Of a stretch of 64,000 bases of DNA, positions 42,217 to 51,441 are shown one piece after another; positions within the stretch are counted from its first letter, which is position 1; every line of letters starts with the position of its first letter. The DNA comes from JAOUGY01 sp963785075. GTDB taxonomy: Bacteria > Actinomycetota > Acidimicrobiia > Spongiisociales > ZC4RG35. Both the position numbers and the translations under genes were made by a program. Where the stretch lies: positions 248,001-312,000 of the forward strand of contig CAWATW010000007.1 of assembly GCA_963785075.1 (NCBI GenBank), written 5' to 3'. The notes under the pieces are model-generated. The model saw only the letters and a program-made list of their open reading frames with translations, made no database searches and was not told where the DNA came from.

Positions 42217-44130
42217 ATGTCGCGCCGGGGGAACGTCGTACGCGTCGGTGTGTTGCTGCTCGTATTCGCGTTCGCAGCGCCGGCCGCGGCCTACAGCGGT
42301 TCGTTCGCCGACGACGACGGCTCGGTTCACGAGGGCGACATCGAGGCCGTGGCCGCCAAGGGCATCACACGGGGATGTAATCCACCCGACAACGACCGGT
42401 TCTGCCCCGATGAACCGGTGACGCGTGGTCAGATGGCCGCCTTCCTGAGGAGGGCGCTGAAGCTGGAGGCGGGTGGGGGCTCCGACCTGTTCTTCGACGA
42501 CGGCGAATCCGTGTTCGAAGGCGACATCGATCGGCTCGCGACCGCCGGGATCACGCTCGGATGCAACCCCCCGACCAACGATCGCTTCTGCCCGGGCGAT
42601 TTCGTGACCCGTGGGCAGATGGCAGCCTTTCTGGTTCGGGCATTCGCGTACCCGGCGGGATCGGCCGGTCGCTTCGTCGACACGGGCGCCTCGGTTTTCG
42701 AACGAGACATCGAGGCTCTGGCCGGCGCGGAGATCACGCTTGGCTGCAACCCGCCCGACAACGATCGTTTCTGTCCCGATGATCTGGTGAGCCGAGCCCA
42801 GATGGCGACCTTCTTGGCGCGAGCGCTCATGCTGGACCCGATACGTCCTGAGCCGGCCGACCCGGCCTGGTACGCCACTCCAGAGCCGGTCGGACTCGGG
42901 AGGCGGGTTGTGACGGTCACTCCAGGTGGCTCACCCACCCTCGCAGAGGCGCTCGCCGATCTCCGACCGGGAGACATCGTCGAGCTGGCAGGGGGAACCC
43001 ACGTCAACACCATGGGGAACCTGATGGTCCGGAGTCCTGGAACCGAAACCGAGTGGATCGCCATCCGGGGCGCCGAAGGGAGCCGCCCCGTGATCGACCT
43101 CGACGGGCATGGCGAGCTCAGGATCTCGGGCTCCTACGTGTTGCTCGAGCACCTCGAGATCGTCGACGGCAGCGGCAACAACCTGCACATCGCTCCGGAG
43201 GAAACGACGATCTCGAACATCGTCGTGCGCGACCTCCACATTCACGATCTCCGGGACGGGCCGGGGGCGGCCATCAAGGTCAACCGCAACAACGACGAGG
43301 CGGCCGGAGTCTCCCGGGTGTACATCGAAGACGTCGACGTGTCGGAGTCGTTGGCGAACGCGGTCATCGACGGGGTCGGCGCATCGTATGCGGTGGTTCG
43401 CGACAGCTACATCCACGACAACGAACCGGGAAGCCACGGCGTCTTCTTCAAAGGCGGATCAGATCACGTGCTCATCGAAGGCAACCTCATCCGTGGGATC
43501 ACCCAGAACGCCGCCCTTCAACTCGGCGGGAACACCGGATTCGGGTTCTTCAACCCGTCATGGCCGGACTGGGAGGGCGTCGATCAGACGGCACGCAACA
43601 ACGTGATCGCAGATTTCACCGACTCTGCGGTCGAGATTCGGGGTGTATACGACGGCAGGGTGTATCACAACACGATCGTCACCCAGACGGGTTTCGCCAT
43701 CTTCAGGCTGTCGTGCGGCAACACCGACATGGCCGGGCTGTCTTCCAACACCGACATCGACATCTCGAACAATCTCGTCATCGGAACGGGCGGCGACCCC
43801 CAATACGCCCGCAACGATTGTGACGCGGAGAACATTCGGTTCGGGCCACAGGGTTGGTTCGGTCCGTTCCACGATTCGGGGTCGCCGACGCCACTCGTCC
43901 CGGCGTTCCCCCAGGTCTTCGACGTCTCCGCGCCAGGCAGCGACGGTGTGGTGGTCGATCCGTCCTACGCAGGGCTTGCATCGGTGGCCGACGCCGTCTC
44001 CCGCTTCACGCCCACCGAGGGAAGCGCAGCGATCGGGGCCGGAGAACGGCTCGACGACCGGGTGCCTCTCGACATCGCAGGCGTACCTCGCTCCTCGGCA
44101 GCACCCACCCTGGGTGCCATCGAGCATTGA
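42217..44130 (+). CDS. Surface protein: three S-layer-like repeats plus parallel beta-helix
   Basis: 637-aa exported protein. The signal peptide ends near APAAAYSG (residue ~27). Three ~60-residue repeats follow (~28-206), each with GDIEAVA-type helix, GCNPPDNDRFCP and VTRGQMAAFL.RAL, the actinobacterial S-layer-homology-like form that may anchor to the envelope. Residues ~227-637 form a NosD-like beta-helix (DLRPGDIVELAGGTH, VVRDLHIHDL, DSYIHDNEPGSHGVFFKGG), often carbohydrate-active. TATCGT at 42205-42210 is 6 nt before the ATG. Confidence 0.88.
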   Translation: MSRRGNVVRVGVLLLVFAFAAPAAAYSGSFADDDGSVHEGDIEAVAAKGITRGCNPPDNDRFCPDEPVTRGQMAAFLRRALKLEAGGGSDLFFDDGESVFEGDIDRLATAGITLGCNPPTNDRFCPGDFVTRGQMAAFLVRAFAYPAGSAGRFVDTGASVFERDIEALAGAEITLGCNPPDNDRFCPDDLVSRAQMATFLARALMLDPIRPEPADPAWYATPEPVGLGRRVVTVTPGGSPTLAEALADLRPGDIVELAGGTHVNTMGNLMVRSPGTETEWIAIRGAEGSRPVIDLDGHGELRISGSYVLLEHLEIVDGSGNNLHIAPEETTISNIVVRDLHIHDLRDGPGAAIKVNRNNDEAAGVSRVYIEDVDVSESLANAVIDGVGASYAVVRDSYIHDNEPGSHGVFFKGGSDHVLIEGNLIRGITQNAALQLGGNTGFGFFNPSWPDWEGVDQTARNNVIADFTDSAVEIRGVYDGRVYHNTIVTQTGFAIFRLSCGNTDMAGLSSNTDIDISNNLVIGTGGDPQYARNDCDAENIRFGPQGWFGPFHDSGSPTPLVPAFPQVFDVSAPGSDGVVVDPSYAGLASVADAVSRFTPTEGSAAIGAGERLDDRVPLDIAGVPRSSAAPTLGAIEH

Positions 44131-44155
44131 TCGGCGGTGGAGACCGGCTGGACCG

Positions 44156-44773
44156 TCAGATGGGAGAACGGTCCTCGATCTCCCACAAGTGGTCGACCAC
44201 GTGCCACGCGGACCGCCTGATGAAATACGCCGGCGGCCACCTGGTGTGCTCGGGTTGGTCGGCCAGGGACAGCAGGCGGTCGGCCGTTTCCGCCCGTAGC
44301 TCCGACAGCGGTCGCGTGCCGGCGCGCACGCCGATCTTCTGCACGTAGGCATGTTCGGCGCCGGCGACATGTTCCACGATCTTCGAGGTGTCGCGTCCAC
44401 CACCCCTGGGCCCTTTCGTGAGTGCTTCTGGCGCAGCCGCCGCCAGGGCGTGGAAGGAATCCCACGCGGCATGGAGCAGAGCGAGTTGACGCCGGGTCTC
44501 GTCGCCGGTCAGGTGGTTGTGATCGAAGTCGGCAACGGCACCGGGTGCGCCGAAATCTGTCGTCGAACCACCTTCGATCTCCAGCACGACCTCGAGTGGG
44601 CCGGGTGGCACAACCAGACCGGCGCCGGACGCCACCCTCTCGTACCTTGGGCGATAGGCGGCGAGGGTCTCGATGGCGGCGTCGGCAGTCCTGCCCGAGC
44701 GGCCCCACCCCGGCCACCATCGGATCATGGCGAAGGCCCTCTTGGACCCCACTTCGACGTAGACGTCGATCAT
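44156..44773 (-). CDS. DinB-like domain protein
   Basis: 205-aa protein whose C-terminal half is DinB-like: helix bundle with LLHAAWDSFHALAAA, KIVEHVAGAEHAYVQKIG and WHVVDHLWEIEDR supplying possible metal-binding His. The N-terminus (MIDVYVEVGSKRAFAMIRWWPGWGRSG) is separate and unknown. Coupled to the enoyl-CoA hydratase gene by a 4-nt overlap. Could be a thiol-S-transferase; not proven. Confidence 0.8.
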   Translation of the reverse strand: MIDVYVEVGSKRAFAMIRWWPGWGRSGRTADAAIETLAAYRPRYERVASGAGLVVPPGPLEVVLEIEGGSTTDFGAPGAVADFDHNHLTGDETRRQLALLHAAWDSFHALAAAAPEALTKGPRGGGRDTSKIVEHVAGAEHAYVQKIGVRAGTRPLSELRAETADRLLSLADQPEHTRWPPAYFIRRSAWHVVDHLWEIEDRSPI

Positions 44774-45615
44774 CTGCTCACACCTGGCGCGATCGGGCCG
44801 CCGGAGTCCCGTTCGTGTACCGCCTGCCGGAACCCGACCTGTTCGGCTCGTTCCTTGAACCACACGCCTTCCGGTGAGTGGCGGGTGATCCCGTCGAACA
44901 GCGTTGCGATCATCTGAGTGGAAGCGAGCCCCATGTTGTCGAAGGCCTGGTTGATCATCAGCTTCTGCATCATGAGCTGGTTCCGGGGAACCTCCGACAT
45001 GCGAGTGGCCAGTTTCGTTACTCGCTCGTCCAGATCCGACTCGGGCACCGACTCGAGCACGAGGCCGATACGTGCCGCTTCGGCTCCGTCGATGAGGTCT
45101 CCGGTGAACAGCATGCGCTTGGCTCGCTCTGCACCGATGCGATAGACCCACATTGCAGTCGTGGGGCAACCCCACACCCTGGCTGGCGGGTATCCGATCA
45201 ACGCGTCTTCGGCCATCACGACCATGTCACAGGCGAGGGCGATGTCGGAACCGCCTGCGACGGCGTGGCCCCGTACCTTGGCGACCGTCGGCTTGTCCGA
45301 TCGGAACAGCGACATGAAGTGTCGAGTATTCCCCGACATCATCCGGAAGTCGACCATCGGGTCCCACGGCATGTCTTGGCTGTAGGGGGCGTCGGAGCGC
45401 TCGGCGTACTCCTTCAGGTCGTAGCCGGAACAGAAAGATCGGCCAGCACCGGTCACAACCACCACGTGCACCTGATCGTCGGCCTCTGCAGCGGCCACCG
45501 CCGAGGCGATCTCCGCCGGCATCTGCTCGTCGATGGCGTTCAACCGATCGGGCCGGTCGAGGGTGATCGTGGCGATGCGTCCTTCTACCGCATAGGTGAT
45601 GCTGGTGTACTCCAT
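44770..45615 (-). CDS. Enoyl-CoA hydratase/isomerase family protein
   Basis: 281-aa crotonase-fold enzyme: LDRPDRLNAID, oxyanion-hole segment GRSFCSGYDLKEY, and AKVRGHAVAGGSDIALACDMVV. The second Glu of classic hydratases is not evident at PPARVWGCP, so another crotonase reaction is possible. TAGCCT (45627-45622) lies 6 nt before the ATG. First of two genes with a DinB-like protein. Confidence 0.9.
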   Translation of the reverse strand: MEYTSITYAVEGRIATITLDRPDRLNAIDEQMPAEIASAVAAAEADDQVHVVVVTGAGRSFCSGYDLKEYAERSDAPYSQDMPWDPMVDFRMMSGNTRHFMSLFRSDKPTVAKVRGHAVAGGSDIALACDMVVMAEDALIGYPPARVWGCPTTAMWVYRIGAERAKRMLFTGDLIDGAEAARIGLVLESVPESDLDERVTKLATRMSEVPRNQLMMQKLMINQAFDNMGLASTQMIATLFDGITRHSPEGVWFKERAEQVGFRQAVHERDSGGPIAPGVSR

Positions 45616-45754
45616 GCCCGGAGGCTAGGAGTCGAGCAAGCCATCGGACAGGGCTGGTCTGCCGTCTCGGTCATCGAGGGTGCTCCGAGAGCTCGCTGTA
45701 CTCACCCGATTCGTCCCCACGCCGTCATGACGTGGACGTTGCTCGTTTGCTCGA

Positions 45755-47395
45755 TCATCGATCGAGGGGAACAGACCCGTCGACGCGGTGGTACTCCTCG
45801 TGGGCAACGATGAGAGGTTCCCAGTCCTCCGGATGGTCGACGTCCACGGCCACCAGATGACGGCTGGTGGGACCTCCGTCGGTGGCGAAGGCACGGGCCT
45901 TGCGGATGAGCGCGGCCGAGGCGTCGTCGATGCGTCGATGCTGAGCGAGATGCTCTTCCCACGAGCGGCACAGAAACATCTCGCTGAGACGGTGCGGATC
46001 CTCGGCGTTCCGGTACAGACGCCAGCGATAGGCACCGGTGCGCAACCGGATGAGGCGGATGTCGCTCATCAACTCCAGGAAGGGCTCGAGATCGGTGCGG
46101 GATATGGTCCAGGTGTTGAGGACCATCACCGGTCCTCCCTCCGTGTCGACATGGGTTGGAGTCGGGCGATCCTCGTTGAACTCGGGAGATTCGATCTCGC
46201 CCAGGATCGGCAGCCGGAACCGCGGTGCCATCACGCCGAGGAAGGTCGTGGCGGCCGTGAGGACTGTCATGGATCGTCCCGCTCCGATGAGGTCGGCCAG
46301 CGCTCCCGCGATGATCGAGCCGATCGGGAAGACACCCGAGAACGCCAGCGTGTAGAGGCTCATCGCCCGTCCCCGGATCCACTCCGGTGCCATCATCTGA
46401 CTGGACGCATTCAAGGTCGTGAGCGTGAGGACCCATGCGAGCCCAGACAGGATCATCGCCCCTCCGGCCACCCACACCGAAGGAGCGAGCCCCACGGTCA
46501 TACCGGCGAGGCCGAACAGCGTCACCGTCGCGGGAACGGCTCTGGCTCCGAGCCGATCGGACAGACGCTTTCGGATGACCGCTGCGATCAAGGCGCCGGC
46601 TCCCATGGCCCCGAGCAGGAGTCCGTACATCGTCTCGCCCCCGCCCAGCTCCGAGGTTCGGTTGGGCAGCACCGACTGCACCGAGGCCGAGGTGAGAGCG
46701 AACAACGAGACCAATACCAGGAGCCGGCGGAACGCCGGAGTGAAACGAGCGAAGCGGATCGACTGGGAGATCGCGCTGGTGATGGAGGTCTGATCGCGCT
46801 CGGGGGTCACCAACCGCTGCGCGAGCACCGACGACACAACGATCACGCCGAGATAGCTGACCGCGTTCAGTCCGAACCCGAGCGCTGGGCCGGCGGTGGC
46901 GAGGATGATGCCACCGAGCGCCGGCCCGATCGCTCTGGCGACGTTGAAGCCGGCGGAATTGAGGGCGACTGCGCTGGCCAGCATCCCACGCGGGACGAGA
47001 TCGGGCACCAGGGACTGCCATGCAGGCAGGTTGAAGGCCATCCCCACGCCCATCAGCAGTCCGAGTGCCAACAGGAGGCCGGGTGTGATGACTCCGGTCG
47101 CGGTGAGCACCGCCATGGCTGCCGCCCCGCCACCCATCGCCACCTGGGAGGCGAGCATCACCTTGGCTCGGTCGAAGGTGTCGGCGACGACCCCGGATAT
47201 GAGGGCGAGGAACAGCAGCGGCAGCATGTTCGAGGCCACCATCAGACCGACCCAGGTGGCCGACGAGTCCGTGAGATCTTTCATCAGCCATGACGCGGCC
47301 ACGGTCTGGAAGAACGAGCCCATGTTGGAAAAGACCGATGCCACCCACAGGGCTCGGTATCGGGGTACTCGCAGCGGAGCGAATGCGTCGGACAC
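45755..47395 (-). CDS. MFS transporter with C-terminal ABM-like domain
   Basis: 546-aa protein: ~12 membrane helices of the MFS_3 (enterobactin-exporter-like) family (FAPLRVPRYRALWVASVFSNMGSFF start; LTPERDQTSI linker) and a soluble tail (~430-546: GPVMVLNTWTISRTDLEPFLELM, SEMFLCRSWEEHLAQHRR) of the monooxygenase-like ABM fold. GTG 47395 is chosen because TACACT (47409-47404) is 8 nt upstream; ORFs reaching further overlap the divergent gene. Substrate unknown. Confidence 0.9.
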   Translation of the reverse strand: MSDAFAPLRVPRYRALWVASVFSNMGSFFQTVAASWLMKDLTDSSATWVGLMVASNMLPLLFLALISGVVADTFDRAKVMLASQVAMGGGAAAMAVLTATGVITPGLLLALGLLMGVGMAFNLPAWQSLVPDLVPRGMLASAVALNSAGFNVARAIGPALGGIILATAGPALGFGLNAVSYLGVIVVSSVLAQRLVTPERDQTSITSAISQSIRFARFTPAFRRLLVLVSLFALTSASVQSVLPNRTSELGGGETMYGLLLGAMGAGALIAAVIRKRLSDRLGARAVPATVTLFGLAGMTVGLAPSVWVAGGAMILSGLAWVLTLTTLNASSQMMAPEWIRGRAMSLYTLAFSGVFPIGSIIAGALADLIGAGRSMTVLTAATTFLGVMAPRFRLPILGEIESPEFNEDRPTPTHVDTEGGPVMVLNTWTISRTDLEPFLELMSDIRLIRLRTGAYRWRLYRNAEDPHRLSEMFLCRSWEEHLAQHRRIDDASAALIRKARAFATDGGPTSRHLVAVDVDHPEDWEPLIVAHEEYHRVDGSVPLDR

Positions 47396-47456
47396 GGACA
47401 CCCAGTGTATGGAGCGCGCCGGCGTGCATATTCGAGTCGAGCGTATGCTCGCTGAT

Positions 47457-47885
47457 ATGGACTGGGATGAGTTCGTGAGTGCTGCCCAAGCGATCTCGTG
47501 GGTCGCGTACTTGGGAACCGCCGATGCCGATGGTCGTCCGCATGTGTCGGCGGTCGCACCGGGGTTCTCGCCGGGCACACTGTGGATCGCAACCCGGCCG
47601 GGTTCGAAGAAGTTCCGCAATCTGCGGGAAAACCGATCCGTGGCCTTCTATTGGCCGGTGGGTACGGAGGGACCGGGAGAACTGGCGGCATGGGGCGCGG
47701 CAACGGTGCGCGAGAGCGACGACGACAAGAACGAGATCTGGGATGCCGGGCACTTTCCGTTCACGCTCTCGCAGTTCTTCGGTGCCAAGGAGCAGGCCGA
47801 TGTCGCGTTTGGCGAGGTCGCGATCTCCAGGGCTCGTCTCCTGGGCCCGAACTTCGTTGCGAAGGTGTGGGTGCCGTCGGAGTGA
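47457..47885 (+). CDS. Pyridoxamine 5'-phosphate oxidase family protein
   Basis: 142-aa flavin-binding split-barrel protein (SWVAYLGTADADGRPHVSAVAPGFSPGTLWIATRPGSKKFRNLRENRSVAFYW), like general stress FMN/F420-binding proteins. Cofactor could be FMN or F420. TATGCT at 47444-47449 is 7 nt before the ATG (leaderless). Divergent from the MFS gene. Confidence 0.87.
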   Translation: MDWDEFVSAAQAISWVAYLGTADADGRPHVSAVAPGFSPGTLWIATRPGSKKFRNLRENRSVAFYWPVGTEGPGELAAWGAATVRESDDDKNEIWDAGHFPFTLSQFFGAKEQADVAFGEVAISRARLLGPNFVAKVWVPSE

Positions 47886-47901
47886 TCGAGGTCGGGGGCG
47901 T

Positions 47902-48231
47902 TCACGCAACGGACGCGAACACCACCACCCAGAGCGCCGGGGGACCTGCGAACGCCATCCAAGACCGAATCCGCGTCGAGCCGGCACCGGTCATCTCGCT
48001 CAGGCCGAGTGCGGCGCCGGCACCGACACTGGCAGCGAAGTAGGTTCCGGTCACGAGCACGGCGGCGACCGCCATCTCGGTCTCGCACGCATCGAGGAAG
48101 CAGGGAATCGGGTCCCGACCCTGCCGGAACATCATCCAGATCACGGTCGCCAGCCCGGCGGCGCAGCTTCCGCCGAGCGCGTGCAAGACCAGAAGCACCC
48201 ACGGTGTGGAACGTCTTCGGAACCAGACCAT
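47902..48231 (-). CDS. Small membrane protein, unknown function
   Basis: 109-aa protein with three hydrophobic segments (TPWVLLVLHALGGSCAAGLATVIW, MAVAAVLVTGTYFAASVGAGAALGL, WMAFAGPPALWVVVFAS). No family recognised. TAGCGT (48245-48240) lies 8 nt before the ATG, supporting this start over 48291. Divergent from a dienelactone hydrolase-like gene 62 bp away. Confidence 0.65.
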   Translation of the reverse strand: MVWFRRRSTPWVLLVLHALGGSCAAGLATVIWMMFRQGRDPIPCFLDACETEMAVAAVLVTGTYFAASVGAGAALGLSEMTGAGSTRIRSWMAFAGPPALWVVVFASVA

Positions 48232-48293
48232 CGACCCCGACGCTACTCCACGCCGGCGTCGACAAGGGTGCCCTGCGCGGTACGCTCGCAACG

Positions 48294-48935
48294 GTGAGCG
48301 ATTCCGCCTACTTCGTCACCCCGCCCACCGGAACCGGTCCCGGAGTTCTCCTCTTGCACTCGTGGTGGGGCCTCTCGCCCTTCTTCCGAAGACTCGCCGA
48401 TCGAATCTCCGAGAAAGGGTTCACGGTCCTCGCGCCCGACCTGAATCAGGGTGCGGTCTTCGAGGTCCCGGAGCTGGCCGAGCAGCACCTGGCCGATGCC
48501 GACCCCAACCACCTGGCCCGCCTCGTGCTGAGCTCGGCCAAGCTGGTGCAGAGCCGCGCCGCAGACCCCGAACAGGGCATTGCGGTCGTGGGCTTCTCGA
48601 TGGGAGCGTCGCTCGGGCTGTGGGCGTCGGTGCGGATCCCGGAGACCATCACGGCGGTCGTGTCCTTCTACGGCACCCAATCGATCGATTTCGAAGGGGC
48701 GGAAGCCGGGTACCAGCTACACCTGGCCGACAGCGACCAACTCGTGCCCGACGACGAGGCGGCGTTCATGGAGGCGACCATGGCGCTCGTCGGCCTCGAG
48801 GTCGAAACCCACCGATACCCCGGTGCCTCTCACTGGTTCTTCGAAGAGGGCCGCGATGCCTTCGATCCGGAGGCGGCCGGGCAGGCATGGGAGCGTATGG
48901 TTGCGTTCCTGGCACGACGCCTGGCTCTCGGCTGA
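48294..48935 (+). CDS. Dienelactone hydrolase family protein
   Basis: 213-aa alpha/beta hydrolase: PGVLLLHSWWGLSPFFRRLADR, nucleophile elbow GFSMGAS (Ser where classical dienelactone hydrolase has Cys), and catalytic His in YPGASHWFFEEGR. GTG start, 7 nt after TACGCT (48281-48286). Carboxylesterase-like role; substrate unknown. Confidence 0.88.
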   Translation: MSDSAYFVTPPTGTGPGVLLLHSWWGLSPFFRRLADRISEKGFTVLAPDLNQGAVFEVPELAEQHLADADPNHLARLVLSSAKLVQSRAADPEQGIAVVGFSMGASLGLWASVRIPETITAVVSFYGTQSIDFEGAEAGYQLHLADSDQLVPDDEAAFMEATMALVGLEVETHRYPGASHWFFEEGRDAFDPEAAGQAWERMVAFLARRLALG

Positions 48936-48952
48936 CCGGAGCGCCAAGGGCT

Positions 48953-51118
48953 TCAGTACGACTCCGCAACGGGGCGCCAACCCGGTGGCGGGCGCGGCCC
49001 ACCCGTGGGTCGGAGGAAGTCGTAGCCGATGATCGAGGCAGGGGCCGGTGTGCCTGTCACGGCGAACGAGGCCAGGGCGCCGGAGATCGCGGCCCCTTCG
49101 AACGAGTTGATGTTGAACCCGGTGTTGGTCCAGTCGCCCGCCAGCACCAGGTTGCCGAACCCCGACTCCCAGGCAGACCTTCGATTGCCCATGTCGTTGG
49201 GGCGTGCAAGCCCGTAGCGCTCCGTGGGGACGACGTTGGCTCGGAGATATTGACTGTTCAGCCGGTCCGGGCCGGCCGTATTCCGACTCGCATCGTGATC
49301 TACGAGCTTGGCGTAGTCGAAGGAGCCGCCCAGGGTGGCACCCGGCAGGAGCGGCTCGATGTCGAGCAGCATCCGGTTGGTGTGGCGCGCGACCCGGGTC
49401 TGGGCTTCCGCGCCGAATCCGGGACGCTCACCGCGAGCCGGGTCCGGGAACGGATCTCGATGCGCGAGCGGACCGCAGAAGTACAACAGACTTCGCGGTC
49501 GGCGCTGTCCCCACGTCTCCTCTTGGATCAGGTCGGAGTAGTCGACCCAGCACGAGAACGGGTCGAGCCACTCGGCGGTCGACCAGCGTTCCGGGTCCGA
49601 TCGATAGGGCGAGCCGGGCAGACCGAGGGTCTCTGGGGTGTCTTCGAGCCAGAGCTGAGCTCCTTGCGTCGCGATGAACTCCAATCCGTCGACCATGGCG
49701 CGCCATGCCTGGTCCTTCAGGAGGCTCGGACACGTCCATGGGTGGGCGGGAGGCGGAATCGCCATGACCGCGATGTCGAAATCCCTGCCGAGCTCGAGCC
49801 GCTCGTCGGTTCCTGGCTCGTCCGGAAGCAAGGCGTACCAATCCTCGAGGTCTCGGCCACGGATCCGGTCGCGGTCGTCGGGGTGGAGGCGGTCGTACAA
49901 CGGTTCCGGGGGCCAGTGTCGAAGGCCTGCACGATCGACTATGGGGTCGTAGTGGGTGTCGATGGGTCGGGCGTGGCGGCGGAACACGATGGACGACACG
50001 ATGGGATTGCCCTCGTCGTCCGTGCTGGGGACGACGTCGATCACGCGGGTGAAGAACTCGAATCTCACCGGTCGGCGCCGCGATCCCTCGGGCGGGCGGG
50101 CGAGCGCCTCGTAGATCGGAAGGATGACACTTTCGCCGGTGCCGCGCCGGAAGTACCAGAAGTTCGGGCCGGGTGCCGCCAGCTGGCGAAGCAGGAACGT
50201 GAGGAAGGCAGCGGCGGACATGTCTGGACCGTTGGTGGCGTCTCCCCCCCGAAACTGGAAGCAGATGTTGGCGATGGACCGGGCGACCGGTGACTTCAGC
50301 GTGCGTTCGGATGCCCCGTGGAGGCGAAGCCACTCCAAATGCTCGAACCGGTCGATGGTCTCGATCCCGGCCTCGAACACCCGGTCCGCACGGGCTCCCT
50401 TCAGGGCGGTGTACAAGAGCTCCACCTGGGCGTGACGGATCTCGGCTTTGGGGGAGAGCCTCGACAGCCATCCGGTCGCGGTGACCACGACCCTCAGCCA
50501 CATGACGGCATCGAGCGCCTCCCGGTACTGCGCGGCATCGACCGACGGGTCTCCGGCCGAAGGAGGCGCCGCTTCCAGTCGCCGAGCCGCGCGGCTGGTG
50601 GCCACGTTGGCGGTCAAGCGATCGGCGAGCGACTTCCGCAACCATGCAGAGGCGCGGTTCCGCCAGGTCGGTCTACCCGGCGGGACCTCGCTCATGCCGA
50701 CCACAGCCTCTATGAAGGCCTCGTACAGCTTGCGAATCAGGAAGTCCGGGCGGATGTTGTCAGCGGCGTCCTCCGGTGGACTGCTGTCCGCTTGAGCCAC
50801 ACGGAGAGAGAACCGTCTGCCCGATTCCGGATGGAGAGAGAGGTGCAGGTTGTTGGGAAGCAATTCCTCACCGAGTGATCGTCCGGTGTCGGAAAGGGCC
50901 TGCCTGACGATGCCGAGGGCATTGCCGTAGAAGTTCCCGAAGAGATGGATGCCGTGCTCTTCGATCCTGCCGGCGGGGCCGCGGCTCGATGCGCCTTTGC
51001 CGCCGAGCCGCCAACCCTGCTGGTAGACGGTGATCTCGAGTGTCGGATCGCTCTCAGCCAGATACCACGCTGCCGCCAGCCCGGCGGGCCCTCCGCCGAG
51101 AACTGCCACCTTGGTCAG
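48953..51118 (-). CDS. Large FAD-dependent oxidoreductase (phytoene desaturase-like fold)
   Basis: 721-aa flavoprotein. The Rossmann motif VAVLGGGPAGLAAAWYLAE at the N-terminus, the second FAD signature WRLGGKGASSRG and the C-terminal FAD motif NLVLAGDWTNTGFNINSFEGAAISG identify an amine oxidase/phytoene desaturase-like enzyme with a ~200-aa extra insertion. Substrate unknown, possibly a lipid or isoprenoid. The best start is CTG 51118, 6 nt after AGGAGG; GTG 51109 is 15 nt away. Likely controlled by the facing SARP regulator. Confidence 0.85.
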   Translation of the reverse strand: MTKVAVLGGGPAGLAAAWYLAESDPTLEITVYQQGWRLGGKGASSRGPAGRIEEHGIHLFGNFYGNALGIVRQALSDTGRSLGEELLPNNLHLSLHPESGRRFSLRVAQADSSPPEDAADNIRPDFLIRKLYEAFIEAVVGMSEVPPGRPTWRNRASAWLRKSLADRLTANVATSRAARRLEAAPPSAGDPSVDAAQYREALDAVMWLRVVVTATGWLSRLSPKAEIRHAQVELLYTALKGARADRVFEAGIETIDRFEHLEWLRLHGASERTLKSPVARSIANICFQFRGGDATNGPDMSAAAFLTFLLRQLAAPGPNFWYFRRGTGESVILPIYEALARPPEGSRRRPVRFEFFTRVIDVVPSTDDEGNPIVSSIVFRRHARPIDTHYDPIVDRAGLRHWPPEPLYDRLHPDDRDRIRGRDLEDWYALLPDEPGTDERLELGRDFDIAVMAIPPPAHPWTCPSLLKDQAWRAMVDGLEFIATQGAQLWLEDTPETLGLPGSPYRSDPERWSTAEWLDPFSCWVDYSDLIQEETWGQRRPRSLLYFCGPLAHRDPFPDPARGERPGFGAEAQTRVARHTNRMLLDIEPLLPGATLGGSFDYAKLVDHDASRNTAGPDRLNSQYLRANVVPTERYGLARPNDMGNRRSAWESGFGNLVLAGDWTNTGFNINSFEGAAISGALASFAVTGTPAPASIIGYDFLRPTGGPRPPPGWRPVAESY

Positions 51119-51178
51119 TTCGCACCTCCTCCATGCCCGGGCCGGAGCGTAGAGGGCACGGCGGCACCGTGCGTGGGG

Positions 51179-51196
51179 GTGTAAGCCGTGTGTAAG
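51179..51196. promoter_or_regulatory. Direct heptamer repeats at 11-bp spacing (candidate SARP site)
   Basis: GTGTAAG at 51179-51185 and again at 51190-51196, an exact 11-bp period as in SARP operators. It lies upstream of the FAD oxidoreductase; a possible -10 TACGCT (51151-51146) is 27 bp closer to that gene, farther than the usual ~8 bp. The rest of the 323-bp gap (51119-51441) holds only the SARP promoter and GC-rich hairpins. Confidence 0.45.
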
Positions 51197-51441
51197 GGTC
51201 TCTCGTCAAGATGTCGGCATCGGTCGATGCCGGTTCCGCGCTTTGGGGTGAGCCGATTTTCGGTGGTGGACGGTGGCGTCGATCGGTGGCTCGAGGGGGC
51301 GAGGGGAGGCGGTGCCGGCAGGGGTGCCTGGCCCGCCCCCCCTCGGCTTCAACCAGACCGACGACTGCCGTCCGTGCGATGGCATGATGCCGTCCGTCTC
51401 GGGTGTCTAGCATTCCCGGCGACCCTGGAGGGTTCCGGAGG

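Noticed and set aside
45702..47987. 761-codon reading frame opposite and overlapping the MFS gene
   Set aside because: Arg/Pro-rich shadow frame of a GC-rich gene; the MFS frame carries recognisable helices and motifs.
48206..50293. 695-codon + strand frame across the FAD oxidoreductase
   Set aside because: Shadow of the dienelactone hydrolase-like and FAD oxidoreductase genes; no domain and Arg/Gly-rich composition.
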